A stretch of 64,000 nucleotides of DNA from Karstenula rhodostoma CBS 690.94. Its lineage: Eukaryota; Ascomycota; Dothideomycetes; Pleosporales; Didymosphaeriaceae. Positions 44,559 to 59,000 of this stretch are shown here, piece by piece. Each line of letters opens with the position of its first letter. Positions within the stretch are counted from its first letter, which is position 1. The position numbers and the translations under genes were made by a program. Location: contig MU001498.1 in assembly GCA_010093485.1 (NCBI GenBank), positions 1,169,697-1,233,696 of the forward strand. The letters are read 5' to 3'. Under the pieces are notes generated by a model, which saw nothing but the letters and a program-made list of their open reading frames with translations, was not told the origin of the DNA and did no database searches.

Positions 44559-47100
44559 TACCCTCTAGGTAAATAGCGCTTATTATTTATCTATTAATAG
44601 AATTTAATTATTTAAATTAGTTTCCCTTAGAAATATATAGTTTAGATTATAATTTCCTACTTATATTATACTATTATTAGCGTTATAATACTAATTAGCT
44701 AGAATAAGAGTCTTCTAGTACTTAGTATAGTACTTATAAATAATAGTAGCCTTATAACTAGGTATAGTAAGTAATAGTAAATAAGGTAAGTAATTATTAT
44801 ATAGTATAAATTAGTAGAGGTAGGTAGAATAAAAAGGTATTTTTTATACCTTTTAAATTTCTTTTCTTTATCCCTATTATCCTATCTTATAGTATATTCT
44901 TACCTTTTACTTTTTAATACTCTACTTATACTTTTTTAAATAGCTAATAATACTACTAAAGCTCGCGCTACTAAAGTATATAAATAAGAAGAGAGATTTA
45001 AAATTAAATAAGTAGCTACTACTAAAAAATTTACTATAACTTTTTAAATAACTTATTAATCTAGTTACCTTCTTACTTAGTCTATTTTCTATACTTCTAG
45101 CTAAGCTTCTCTAATAGTATTATATACTCCCCTAGCTATAGAAAAAGAGTATATTAGGGCTATTTAGCTAATAAGCTACTTTAGCTACTTAATAAGTACC
45201 TTAAGTAGTAGGTTAGATAGCCTCTACTATAATATTATAAACTAGTAGACTAGGTACTACTTTTACTATTATATATACTTATATAAATTAATATAAGCTA
45301 GATTTTCTATTTATCTAGTTAAACTTTATTAATTATTATAGTTTACTATTTCTAACTATATACACAATATACTTTATCCTATTCTATAATAATCTAAACT
45401 CTAGTATAAGTTTCTTTTATCTTTTTTATTACTTAGATTTTTACTAACTATATATAGGCTTATAAGGTTAATTATTTATAATAGTATATTTAAGCTATAC
45501 TAAAGAATTAAGATAAGAATTAAAAGACTTTTTTTATACCTTTATAGAACTTTTACTTAATAACTAGCTTTTTTTCTATTTCTTCTATTTCTATTTCTAT
45601 TTTATCTACTTCTATTCTATTTTTACCTACTCCTATTTTTACTTTTATCCCTACTCCTCTTACTTCTATTTCTACTTTTACTATTTCTATCCCTACTTTA
45701 TCTACCTTCTAATAGGTCTACCCTATAAATAGTTAAAAAGTAGACTTATAGGAAACTATATATACTTTTAAGTATAGTATACCTACTCTTTATAAGTACT
45801 ATACTTTATAGTAGCTCTATAAGGTAGGTCTAAATATTAGTTATTATAATATAGATTAGTAGTAACTTAACTTTAATTACCCTAAGGAGTATCTATATAA
45901 TTATAATAGATTTTTTAAAATTAAAAAATCTCTTATTTATAGTTAGGGTAGTTTTAGATATAGGTATACTAGGCGCTCTAATATATTAGAAGTATAATAG
46001 TATACTTAGCTTTATAAGCTCTTTAATTAGATATTTAATATATTTAAGTAGAATAGATTTCTTTTATTTTTTCTTTATTTTTCTTTTATTCTCTAGTTAA
46101 AAAGTACTTTTTATAATTAAATCTAATAAATCTCTACTTACTTTACTTCTTCTATATCTATAATTATAAAACTTATATTTTAAAAATTAAGTAGCTATAT
46201 AAATCTAGTAAACTACTACTTTAATAGCGCTTTTATTAAACTATCTATAGGTATTTTACTTATTTTAAAATATAAAACTTTAAATAATCCCTTTATATAC
46301 TTTTATTATAGCTATATATTCTAGATATTAATATAGTAAAGATATATAGTAATTCTTTTATTTTTTCTAATTACTAGTCTAATTATTTACTAGTTATTAT
46401 AGTAGATTTATTAGAGTAATCCTAAGTTTAGTATAAGTTTAGTAAAAAAGTATTTTAAAACTATTACTTTTTTACTAATATACTCTAGAGCGAGAAGCTC
46501 TACTTTTATAGTTAAAATTATAATTATACTTTAGTAAGCTATCTTCTATAGAATAGTGCTACTAAATAGTAAAGTAATATATCTATAAAATAATTATCTT
46601 ATTAGTAGATTATCTATAAAAGATATATCTCTATAAATAAGTAGGTCTAAACTATTATATCTACTAAACTAAATTACTTTTTAGCGCGTTTTATAGAGGT
46701 ATAGAATTATTTAATTAATTATTACTTTATACTTTATACTTAGGTTAGTAAGGAAGAAGGATAGCTTTAATATAATAAATATAATATCTAGTTATAGTAT
46801 AATTACTATATATAATACTAATCTAACCTTTTCTTAATAACTTTTAATCTACTATAGCGACGCTTTACCTTTACTCTTTTTAAGCTTATTAATTAAGAGA
46901 GGAGTAGGTAGGAAGCTACTAGCTTTATAAAGTTTAAATTTTTTTATAATCTTATTAATATATATATTATATATAAGTATAATTATCTAATTATCTTAGT
47001 CTCTAATTACTTATACTCTAAGAAACTATTTAACTAGTCCCTTATCTTTAATTTTATATTTATTTATAACCTTATTCTATAGTATTTAAGTTTACTCTCT

Positions 47101-47160
47101 ATAATTATTATAATATAAAAATAGTATATTATCTATATAGAATAGTACTAGGATTTTCTA
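47101..47160 (-). pseudogene. Reverse transcriptase catalytic region of the inner Copia element
   Basis: The minus strand reads KILVLFYIDNILFLYYNNY. Copia reverse transcriptases have YVDDxLL here. The second catalytic Asp is Asn (GAC/GAT to AAC/AAT), a G-to-A change that abolishes activity. Confidence 0.8.
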
Positions 47161-50100
47161 ATCTCTAGAAAGGAATAAATAAGACTCTTCCTTTAAAACT
47201 TTAAGTCTTTTAGCTCTAAATAAGTAGGAAAATTCTTTATACTAGAGAAGTAGTAAGTCTCTTAAACTATAAAGAGCTTAATTTAATCTTATATATATTC
47301 CTAGTATCTTAAACCTATTTAGAAGTTTATAGATTATAGGATTATCTATTATAATTATAGTATTTAGAAATACTCCTATAATATTATATTATTTAATCTT
47401 AAAGTTAAACTCTATAGTAATTACTATTACTACTTAAAATAACCTTACTATAAGTATAGTAGTGTAGGTTAAGTATAGGATATTCTTTAATTAAAAGTCC
47501 CCTTTAATTATAATATAAGTTTTATAGTTCTTAAACTAACTATTCTAATTAAACTTATATATAAATACCTATTTTAATAGAAGTAGGTATTTTATTACTT
47601 ATAATTAGGGTAGCTTTATTTAAGTTCCTTTCTACTATAGGGTAGTAATTTCTTTAATTATAGCCTATTTAAATAGCTTTCCTAGAGAATAGGAAAGTAG
47701 ATATTTCTAGAGTATTAGTTTTAGTAGTAGCTTATTTTTATATAAATAAGCTAGTAATATTACTAGTTTTAGTTTCTTAAGTATAACTATTATAACTACT
47801 ATATTTAGTATTTTATAACCTTTATACTTATCCTAGGTTTTATCTACTTCTAGTATAAATATATATATAAAGTTAATCTAAAAACTATCTTTTAAAGATA
47901 GATCTACTATTAATATATATATACTAAAATTTAATCTATTCCCTAGCTAATTATTATAATCTATATTTTATTATCTTAACTTTTAAACTAGTAAATACTT
48001 ATTTATTAGTTAGTTAATCTTAGATACCTCTTCTTAAAGTTATCTACTTATTCTACTTACTATAGGGAAAATATATTATTATCTTTAACTTACTAGTAGA
48101 TTTTCTACTTTATCTAGTAGTATAGAGTTAGTTATACTAGATTAAGAAGTAGTAGTAGGGTTTTAAAGCTCCTACTCTAGAAATATATTATTCTAAGGCT
48201 CTAGTTTACTAGCTCTTCTAATTAAATTCTAATTCTAGTAGCTCCTAGTATTCTTATAATTATATTAATTAGTCCCTATAATATCTAGCTATAGTATTAT
48301 ATCTAGGGTTATAAGTTCTATACTTAAATCTTAGTCTATATAAATTCCTAGCTACTAGCTAGCTATACCTATAGCTTATATAATAGTTAGTATTATTACT
48401 TTCTAATTCCTTAGCTAGCTATCCTTAAAATCTATCTACTCTAATCCTTTACCCCTAAGTAGTTACTTAGTATCTTTAATTCTCATAGTACTTATATACT
48501 TATTTAAGCTAGAAGTAAGATTAATTATATTAAATATATTTTCTAGATTATTAACCTTATCCTTATAAATACTTTTTATAATTTTTAGAGTTTTTATCTT
48601 TAGGAGCTTAACTTTATATACTCCCTAGTAGAAGATTATCTTATTAAATATAATATTCCTAGTTATAATTATTTAATTAAGTATAGGAACTTATATTCTA
48701 TAGATATTAGAAGCTTAATAGCCTACTAAATACCTAATATAAGCTTTTAAATTTATTTTAAATCCCCTTCTATTATATCTAGCTTCGCGATCCTTTATTA
48801 GAGAATATACTTAGTATCTATAGGTATAAATCCTACTCTAGTCTAGATAGAGATCTACTATTATATATTATATAATTACTAGCTTATAGTACTAAAAATA
48901 CTATTAAAACTAACTATTTAATACTTTATTTAGTAATTAAAAGCTATATACTATACTTAGGCTTATATTATATAGCTAGACTACTATATTTATAATTTCT
49001 AGCTATAGCTTTATTAGTAGATTTATACTAGACCTTATTTTTACTATTTATTTAATTAGCTCTTTTCTAGTTTACTTTATTAAACTATTAGTTTTATATA
49101 TATAAGGTAGTAAAAGGTTAATTATAATTCCTTTTTTAATTACCTATTCCTTATATCGCGATATTCCTTACTATAGAAGTATTATTATATTATTATCCTA
49201 CTAGATTTATATAATTTAGAGCTAGTACTTATTCTTTATAAAGGTTAAGAGGCGTTTTATTAATTATAGAATCTCTAAAAGTATCTTCCCTTATAGATTA
49301 AAATTATAGAACTTCCCGCTAAATTCTTTCTTTATTATAAGAATCTAGGATTTAAGTATTTACCCTTACTCTATATTAAATAGGTTCTATATAATATAGT
49401 AGAATAGATATAATAAATATTTATATAATTATTATAAGATTACCTTACTTATATATATAACTATATAATACTTATATTTTTATTATTATATTCCTTTAAT
49501 TAATATACTGTATACACTAGAAACTAAAGCTTATAAAACCTTTTTTCTAAGATATTCTAATTATTTATACTATAGTTCTTTACTATCTAAGTAGGAGATA
49601 TTCTCTCTTAATAGCCTAGATAGTTAAATTATATTTATAATAGTAAGATAAGAGCGTATAGGCTTATATTTAAAAAAAATAAGGTTATATTTATATTATA
49701 GATTTACTATTATAATACTTTATTTAATTATTCTAATCCTTAGGGTATTATCTAAGCTAAAATACTAAATACTAACTTTCTTAAGTTAAGCTTCTAAAAT
49801 AATATTTATATAAAAGTTCTTAACTACCTTTATATTTTTAAGTAGTAGATTCTCTAATTATTTCCTATTCTTACTATAAAAAATATTTTTAATTAGGTAA
49901 TTTCCTATTCCTAAGATAGATAGAGCTTAAGTTTCTACTTTAACTTAGTCTTCTATAGTCGCTTTCTTAAAAGAACTAATAACTAAAAGGTTCTAATTAT
50001 TAATAAGGTAAATAGTAGCTATACTATTTAGAATTATACTTTTAGAAAGTAGGTAAGGATTCTATATTATATTATAGATTCTATTCTTAGAAACTTTACT

Positions 50101-51375
50101 TAGAAGGTTAATTAGATTAATAAGAGCTACTATAATACTACTAGAGTAGTTAATAATAAGCTACTTCTTATTACTTATTTTCTAATTAGTACTATTAATC
50201 TTAGTCTATAGCTTTAACTATTATAGGAGTTTTAGATAGCTTAAGATCTTATTTTACTCTTTATTAGAAAGGTTAAATACTTAGGATCTATTAATTAGAG
50301 TACTAGTAATAACTATTTATAAGTATTAGTATTTAATTAATTACTATTTATATTAGGTATTCTTATAGGGGTAGTTAAAATAATTATTATTCTATATATT
50401 ATTAGATAATTCCCTACTAGACTTAGTAGTCTAACTATTAAATATTATATAAATACTAGTCCTTTTATAATTAGGGTAGAGTAATTATTTCTAGATTAGT
50501 ACTAAAAATATTTTTCTAATCTTAGAAAGTATTATTATAGGCCTTCTAAGTATTTTATTAAGTAGGATTTATTACTTAATTAAGTAGGACTACTTAGGGG
50601 TAATCTTCTCGCCTAAAGCTTTAAGGAAATTATAGATTATAAGTACTCCTTTAGTTTTTTTAACTAAGTATATAATTACTTTATAGTAGAGGAGCTACTA
50701 TTTTTTAAACTAGATTTCTAAATTCTACTATCTACTTTTTACTTTATTAAGATAAGTATAATACTATACTTAAATAAAATTCTTAGTTACTTCTTTAGTA
50801 GGTACTAGATTATTCTTTAGTATATAAAGTAGATATTATAAGGTAGATTTATTATCTTTAACTATATTAATTATTACTAGAGTAAGGAGATCTTAAGAGA
50901 TAGTAGTATAAATCTAGTTCTAGAGATTTTATAGCTTAGAATAGTATATCTACTAGTTAGAAACTATAGTATAATATTCTATAATCCTTAAAATATAGCT
51001 TTCCTTATTCTTTTTATATAATTTAAGCTCCTACTCGTAATTTTTAAGGTTATCTAAAGTAACTAATTAGTATAATTCCTCTAGAATAACTAATTAAATA
51101 GGGTAATTATCCTTAATTAAGGGGACTATTAGACTATCTAGATTAATTTTAGACTAGATACCTTTAGAGTTTACTTAGAAATATAAGCTTATATACTAAT
51201 AAGGCTAGCTTATTTAATTAATAAGCTAGGTTTAAGTAACTAGAATAGTTAAATTACTTATAGCTTTATTAAATAAAGAAGGCTTTTAGTATAATAGAAG
51301 AATCTAAGAGGGTATATTTAAGTAGTAAAGTATATAGAGAGAATTATCCTATATTCTAAGTACTAGGCTTATAAC

Positions 51376-51581
51376 TATAGTAAAGAAAAGGAGCTTAAAT
51401 ATCCTTTTATTTAGGGAGCGAATTAATTAGATTACTATATAAGAAAAGATTACTAGAAAGGCTAATTATATATTATACTTATCCTGAATTAGTTTAGTGC
51501 TTAGGTTAAGGTACCCCTTATCGTGGCTAATTAGAGCTCTATAAACCCTGATATTACTAAGTATTATTTATATTCTTAATA
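51376..51581 (-). repeat. 5' LTR of the inner Copia element (less mutated)
   Basis: 206 bp. It keeps GCTTAGGTTAAGGTACCCC and TATCGTGGCTAATTAGAGC, where the partner LTR has ACTTAGG and TATTATAGC. Since the two LTRs were identical at insertion, this copy has suffered fewer transitions. Confidence 0.83.
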
Positions 51582-52418
51582 TAAAAAATATTTATAAAAA
51601 TAAAATTAATAATCTAGAAGATATATTTAATATAATTAATCTTATTTCTAATTTAAATAAGCACGCGAGTACTATAAGAATTAAGGATATTAAGTAACTA
51701 TTTAGAGATAAAAAATTAGAAAAGATAAATTCTAAGAATAGCTAACTAAGAAATTAGAAAATAATAATATTAATTACTATATAAACTATAGATATAGCTA
51801 GCTAGTAGCTAGGAATTTATATAGACTAAAATTTTAAGTATAAAACTTATAACTCTAGATATAATACTATAGCTAGATATTATAGAGACTAATTAGTATA
51901 ATTAGAAAGATATTAGAAATTATTAAAATTAGAATTTAACTAGAAGAACTAGTAAACTAGAGTTTTAGAATAATACTTCTTTAGAGTAGAAACTTTAAAA
52001 CTCTACTATTATCTCTTAATTTAGTAGAACTAACTCTATAATACTATATAAAATAAGAAATTTATTAGTAAACTAAAAATAATAGTATATCTTTCCTATA
52101 ATAAGTAAAGTAAGTAAATAACTTTAAAAAGAGATACTTAAAATTAACTAACTAATAAATAGGTATTTACTAGTTTAAAGATTTAGATAATAAGATATAG
52201 ATTATAATAATTAGCTAAAAGATAGATTAAATTTTAATATATATATATTAATAGTAAATCTATTTTTAAAAAATAGTTTCTAGATTAATTTTATATATAT
52301 ATTTATACTAGAAATAGATAAAATCTAAAATAAGTATAAAAGTTATAAAATATAAAATATAATAGTTATAGTAGTAATATTTAAAAAATTAAAACTAGTA
52401 ATATTACTAACTTATTTA

Positions 52419-52635
52419 ATAATATTATAGTATTATAGTATTACTATATTATATAATATATATAGGTAGGTTAATACTTAGTTAATTAAGTCTAGTACTA
52501 TAGGCGCCCTTTTTTTTCTCTTATTATAAATAGTACTATCCTTTAGAGCCGTTTAATAGAACTATATAGTACCTCTAGATCTTTCCTTATTACTAGATAG
52601 TTATAATAGTAGCTTTATATTAAAAAAAAAAAAAA
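52419..52635 (+). mobile_element. SINE-like retroposon, 5'-truncated
   Basis: 217 bp ending in a run of 13 or more A, with a perfect 14-bp target duplication TACTAACTTATTTA at 52405-52418 and 52636-52649. The inner Copia element shows the uninterrupted site near 47750. It starts about 100 bp inside the 42629 copy, the usual outcome of incomplete reverse transcription. This is the clearest member of the family. Confidence 0.85.
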
Positions 52636-53259
52636 TACTAACTTATTTATATAGAAATAAGTTATTAATAAAATTAATACTTTAGAAATATTTACTTTTC
52701 TATCCTCTAGGAAAGCTATTTAAGTAAGTTATAATAAAAGAAATTACTACCCTATAGTAGAAAGGAATTTAAATAAAACTATCCTAATTATAAGTAATAG
52801 AATATCTACTCTTATTAAAATAGGTATTTATATATAGATTTAATTAAAATAGTTAATTTAAAAACTATAAAGCTTATATTATAATTAAAAGGAATTTTTA
52901 ATTAAAAAATATTTTATATTTAATCTATACTACTATACTTATAGTAAAATTATTCTAAGTAGTAATAGTAATTACTATAGAGTTTAATTTTAAAATTAAA
53001 TAATATAATATTATAAAAGTATTTCTAAATATTATAATTATAGTAGATAATTCTATAATCTATAAACTTCTAAATAGGTTTAAAATACTAGAAATATATA
53101 TAAAATTAAATTAAGCTCTCTATAGTTTAAGAAACTTACTATTTCTCTAGTATAAAGAGTTTTCCTACTTACTTAGAGCTAAAGGGCTTAAAGTTTTAAA
53201 GAAAAAATCTTATTTATTCCTTTCTAAAGATTAAAAAATCCTAGTAATATTTTATATAG

Positions 53260-53990
53260 ATAATATACTACTTCTATATTATTATAATTATAGAGAGTAA
53301 GTTTAAATACTATAGAATAAGGTTATAAATAAATATAAAATTAAAAATAAAGAACTAGTTAAATATTTTCTTAGAGTATAAATAATTAAAGACTAAAATA
53401 ATTAGATAATTATACTTATATATAATATATATATTAATAAAATTATAAAAAGATTTAAACTTTATAAAGCTAGTAGCTTTCTACCTACCCCTCTTTTAAT
53501 TAATAAGTTTAAAAAGAGTAAAGGCGAAATATTACTATAGTAGATTAAAAGCTATTAAAAAAAAGTTAGATTAATATTATATATAGTAATTATACTATAA
53601 TTAAATATTATATTTACTATATTAAAGCTATCCTTCTTCTTTACTAATCTAAGTATAAAGTATAAAGTAATAGTTAATTAAGTAATTCTATACCTCTATA
53701 GAATATACTAAAAAGTAATTTAGTTTAGTAAATATAATAGTCTAGACCTATTTATCTATAAAGATATATTTTTTATAAATAATTTACTAATAAGATAATT
53801 ATTTTATAAGTATATTACTTTACTATTTAGTAGGGCTATTCTATAGAGGGTAGCTTACTAAAGTATAATTATAACTTTAATTATAAAAATAGAGCTTCTT
53901 AATTTAGAGTATATTAATAAAAAAGTAATAGTTTTAAAATACTTTTTTACTAAACTTATATTAGACTAAGGATTACTTTAGTAAATCTAC
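53260..53990 (+). pseudogene. Reverse transcriptase and RNase H relic of the outer Copia element
   Basis: The plus strand reads LVIFYIDNILLLYYYNYRE near 53265-53325, from YVDD, with the second Asp changed to Asn. Near 53880-53960 it reads ITLITKIEFLNLEYINKK, matching the RNase H motif SLSSTEAELLALS-type sequence of Copia. Stops occur between. Order and spacing are right for pol. Confidence 0.75.
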
Positions 53991-55848
53991 TATAATAACT
54001 AGTAGATAATTAGACTAGTAATTAGAAAAAATAAGTAAATTACTATATACTTTTACTATATTAATATCTAGAATATATAGCTAAAATAAGAATATATAAA
54101 GGAATTATTTAAGATTTTATATTTTAAAATAAGTAAAATACCTATAGATAGTTTAATAAAAATATTATTAAAATAGTAGTTTACTAGATTTATATAGCTA
54201 TTTAATCTTTAAAATATAAGTTTTATAATTATAGATATAGAAAAAGTAAAGTAAGTAGAGATTTATTTAATTTAATTATAAAAAATACTTTTTAACTAGA
54301 AGAATAAAAGAAAAATAAAGAAAAAATAAAAGAAATCTATTCTACTTAAATATATTAAGTATCTAATTAAAGAGTTTATAAAATAAAGTATATTACTATA
54401 CTTCTAATATATTAAAATACCTAATATATCTATATTTAAAGCTATCCTAACTATAAATAAGAGATTTTTTAGTTTTAAAAAACCTATTATAACTATATAA
54501 ATACTCTTTAAGGTAATTAATATTAGACTACTACTAATCTATACTATAATAACTAATATTTAAACCTATTTTATACTTATAAGAAATAGATATATTATAC
54601 TTAAAAGTATATATAATCTTTTATAAGCCTATTTCTTAGTTATTTATAGAATAAACCTATTAGAAGATAAATAAAATAGAAATAAAAATAGTAAAAATAG
54701 AAATAAAAGTAAAAAAAATAGAAATAAAAATAGAAATAAAAATAGAAATAGAAATAAAAATAAGAGTAGAAATAAAAATAAGTAAAAAAAAAAAAAAAAA
54801 TATAAAATAAAAATAGAAATAAAAAAAAAATAGAAAAAGAGCTAGTTATTAAGTAGAAGTTTTATAAAAATATAAAATAGATTATTTAACTTTTATTCTA
54901 ATCTTATAATATAGCTTAAATATACTATTATAGATAATTAATATTATAAGTCTAAGTATAATTAGTAAGAATCTAAATAATAAAAAAAATAAGAGAAGTT
55001 TATACTAGAGTTTAAATTATTATAGTATAGAATAAAGTATATTATATATATAGCTAGAAATAGTAAACTATAATAATTAGTAAAACTTAATTAAATAAAT
55101 AGAGAATCTAGCTTATATTAATTTATATAAATATATATAATAATAAAAGTAGTAGTTAATTTACTAGTTTATAATATTATAGTAAAAGCTATCTAATCTA
55201 CTACTTAAGGTATTTATTAAATAGTTAAGGTAGCTTAATAGCTAGATAGCCCTAATATACTTTTTTTCTATAATTAGGAAAGTATATAATACTAATAGAG
55301 AAGCTTAGCTAGAAGTATAAAAAGTAGACTAGATAAAAGAATAACTAGATTAATAAATTATTTAAAAAGTTATAATAAATCTTTTAGTAATAACTATTTA
55401 TTTAGCTTTAAGTCTCTTTTCTTATTTATATATTTTAGTAGTATAAGTTTTAGTAAGGTTATTAACTATCTAAAAGGTATAAGTAGAGTATTAAAAAAAT
55501 AAAAATAAAAATATACTATAAGATAGAATAATAAGAATAAAGAAGAGAAGTTTAAAAAATATAAAAAATATTTTTTTATTCTACCTATCTCTACTAATTT
55601 ATACTATATAATAATTATTTATTTTATTTACTATTATTTATTATCCCTAATTATAAGGCTATTATTATTTATAAATATTATACTAAGTACTAGAAGTCTT
55701 TTATTCTAGTTAATTAGTATTATAATACTAATAATAGTATAATATAAATAGGAAATTATAGTATAAACTATATATATTTTAAGGAAGCTAATCTAAATAA
55801 TTAAATTTTACTAATAAATAAAAATAAGTATTATTTACCTAGAGGGTA

Positions 55849-56055
55849 TATTAAGAATATAAATAATACTTAGTAATATTAGAATTTATAGAGCTCTAAT
55901 TAGCTATAATAAGGAGTATTTTAATTTAAATACTAAACTAATTTAGAATAAGTATAGTATATAACTAGCCTTTCTAGTAATCTTTTTTTATATAGTAATC
56001 TAATTAATTTACTCCCTAAATAAAAGAGATATTCGAGCTCTTTTTCTCTACTATA
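55849..56055 (+). repeat. 3' LTR of the outer Copia element
   Basis: 207 bp, TATTAAGAATATAAAT to CTCTACTATA, preceded by a short purine stretch (AGAGGGTA) in the position of a polypurine tract. It retains GAGCTC and CGAGCTC sites lost in the 5' copy. Confidence 0.8.
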
Positions 56056-59000
56056 GTTATTAATCTAAAATAGGATTATCTCTATAGTAGTTAACTAGAA
56101 ATAGGGACTTTACTAGTAAGTAGTAAAAGCTAATTATAATAGTTTTTAAAAATTAAAAGAAGCTAGACTTTATAGTAAAGGTAATTATAATTAAGGTAGA
56201 GTAATCTATATAGTTAATAAATATAAAGTAAATAGTAATAGTTTTATAGAATATATAAGAAAGTAGTAGATAATATTAATAATAATAATAGATAAATAGA
56301 ATTAATAGTAATAGTAATAGTAATAGTAATAGGGTAAGCTATAAGCTATAAACTATAGGTAAAAGTTAAAAATATTAATAAATATAAATAAGAAAAGTTA
56401 GTATTAAATAACTATTAGTTAGTATTATACTAATAATTAATAAAGTATAAAAATATATAAAATAAGTATTAAAGAAGAATAAAAAACTCTCTTCTATTAT
56501 ATATATACTATATAATTCTATAGACCTAGATTAGAATTTAGACTAGAATTAAATTACTTCTTATTTATTTAATTTTAAGAAAGGTTTTTATTTTAATTAA
56601 AAAAGAAATATTAAATTTAATATAGTATAAATATCTTATTAACTTTATATTTATTAAATATTACTAATTAATAATATTTATAAAAAGGATTTTAAATTAG
56701 TATTTATAAGTTTATTATTAAATTTAAAAGTAGGTAAATTAGGTATATATATTAGTATTCTATAGAGTAGTATATATATAAATTATATTTATTTTAATAT
56801 AAACTAGCTTATTTTATATATAAATAAGTAATAAAGACTTATTTAAATATTAAATTATAAAATAGTATAAATACTAGATACTTTCTAGTATATAAGTCTA
56901 GATATTAGACTAGATATTAGTCTAAGTATTAGTTTAGATATTAGTCTAGATATTAGATTATAACTATACTAATAAAGTATAATTAAGTAATATAATATAG
57001 AAATTATATTATATATTTAAGTAAAGAAGGGATATAGTAATAAGGATAGGATATAAATAAATTTAAAATAAATTTTTAAATTTAGAAATATAGGATATTT
57101 AAATTAACTAGTTTAATAATATAAATAAAGTAACTCTATACTCTAATTATATTATATACCTTAAATATATATTTTAGATAAATAGTATATTAGAAAATAT
57201 CTATTTTTCTTTAAATTATAGAAATCTAGATATTTATAAATAAAATATTTATATTTAGATAAATAATAAAGCTTTTAAAGTAATCTTTAAATATAAATAG
57301 AGTACTAGATATAATATACTATAAAAAGATTAAATATAATAGAATATACTATAAATATATTATAAGGGGTTTCCTATATACCTAACTAAGGTCTATACCT
57401 TAAAAATTATTTAAAAAATAAAATATAATAGAGGCTATATAAAGAAATAGATAAATATCCTATATTATAATAATATATAATATAATTATATTAAAAAAAG
57501 ACTAAATATTTATATAAATATAAACTATTTTAATTTAGATATAGAAATAAACTACTTCTAAATAATATTTTAAGTTAACTATAAAGAATAGAAACTATAT
57601 AGAGATCCTTCTAAATTATATATTAGTTATTTTAATCCTTACTATTCTAGAATCCCTTAGTTTACTCTTATAGATTCTATCCTTTTAGTAAAAGTATCTA
57701 CTCTACTCCTATTAAAATCTAGTACTTTTAAAATTTTATATTCTTAATAGAATTATAATTATATAACTTATAATATAAGTTACCTTATAGATTTATATAT
57801 AAATATCTATTAGTTTTATCTCTATTACTAATATCTTATATATAATTTCCTTTTTTCTTCTAGTCTAGTTCTATTATAATTATAATATTATTCCCTCCTT
57901 TAAGATTATTATTTTAATATTCTATTATTACTTTATAATCTATTATTATAGTATAGTCTAGAGGTATAAAGGTTTATCTTTTTATACCTCTAAATATAGT
58001 ATTATATCCTTTTCTAGATTTTCTAAACTTCTTTAATTATACCTAAAATACTAAAATAATTATTAACTAATTATTATTATATCTATACTAATAAGGTTTA
58101 TTATTATAGTTTAGTAATACTAATAAAGTATACTTATTATATAAAAAAGAAGATTCTAAAGTATTTTATAAATACTTTAATTAGGAAGTATACTATATAT
58201 ATTACTATTTATATAGAGTATAGTCTTTAAATTTCTAAAAAAAAGTAGAAATATATTTAATTTAAAAAGTATAAGAAGTATCTTATCCTTCTCTATACTA
58301 AGGCTAAGATTACTTACTTAAGTATAAAAATTATAGAGATAAAAAAGTAGAAGTAGTTATTTATAACTTATAATATTTATTATTTATAATAAATAAAGTA
58401 AGGAAGTAAACTATTATAGTAAAACTTCTATATAGCTAGCTAAACCTTAGGGCTATATATTACCTAATTAGAATAGAGAATTTTAGATTTCTTATTAGCT
58501 AAAAAAAGGTATTTTATATATTTTAATTAGTTTTTAAAATATAATATAATAATATTTCCCTAAATACTAATATAGCTAATATATTATCTATAACTACTCT
58601 AGCTATAAAATACTAAACTTAGCTATATATTTCTAAATATTTACTTAGTATATAATTTTTTTTTAGGTATTAGTCTAGCCTAATACTAATTAATACTTTA
58701 AAAATTTAAAACCTTTTTTTTAATTTTATTTAATTTTATTCTTTATCTATCCTTTTACTATAATACTATTATAATATTTAATTTTAATTATATTTTTAGT
58801 AATTTTATACTATCTTCTTTATCTACTTTAATTTTCTCTAAAATATTCTATACTTATAGAATACTATCTATATTAATTATTTCTATAGTATTTTCTAATA
58901 CCTTTTAATAAAGTAAAAGTCCTTTTAGTACTAAAGTATCTATTATATATAATATAGATATACTTATCTAAAATAATATTATAATTATAATATATAGAAT

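Larger units (their letters stand above)
44353..51581 (-). mobile_element. Inner, complete Ty1/Copia LTR retrotransposon, RIP-degraded
   Basis: A 7229 bp element with two 206 bp LTRs (44353-44558 and 51376-51581) and a perfect TAAAA target duplication (44348-44352 and 51582-51586). It lies inside the outer element in the opposite direction. On the minus strand the order is gag (near 51.0 kb), integrase (about 49.8-48.9 kb), reverse transcriptase (motif FYIDNILFLY at 47160-47101, from YVDD) and RNase H (near 46.5 kb). That order defines Copia. Stops are frequent. The LTR at 51376-51581 keeps noticeably more C and G than its partner. Confidence 0.85.
40299..56055 (+). mobile_element. Outer Ty1/Copia LTR retrotransposon, RIP-degraded and interrupted
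   Basis: LTRs lie at 40299-40506 and 55849-56055 (about 207 bp, same orientation). The flanking pentamers ATTAC (40294-40298) and GTTAT (56056-56060) both fit a target duplication GTTAC after RIP. The LTR ends read TATTAAG...CTATA, as TG...CA would after RIP. Internal order on the plus strand is Copia-type: a gag-like region near 40.8-41.6 kb, integrase near 43.0-43.9 kb, reverse transcriptase with YIDN in place of YVDD at about 53260-53300, and RNase H near 53880-53990. Five later insertions interrupt it. Removing them leaves about 7.25 kb, close to the inner element's 7.23 kb. It is not capable of movement. Confidence 0.82.
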
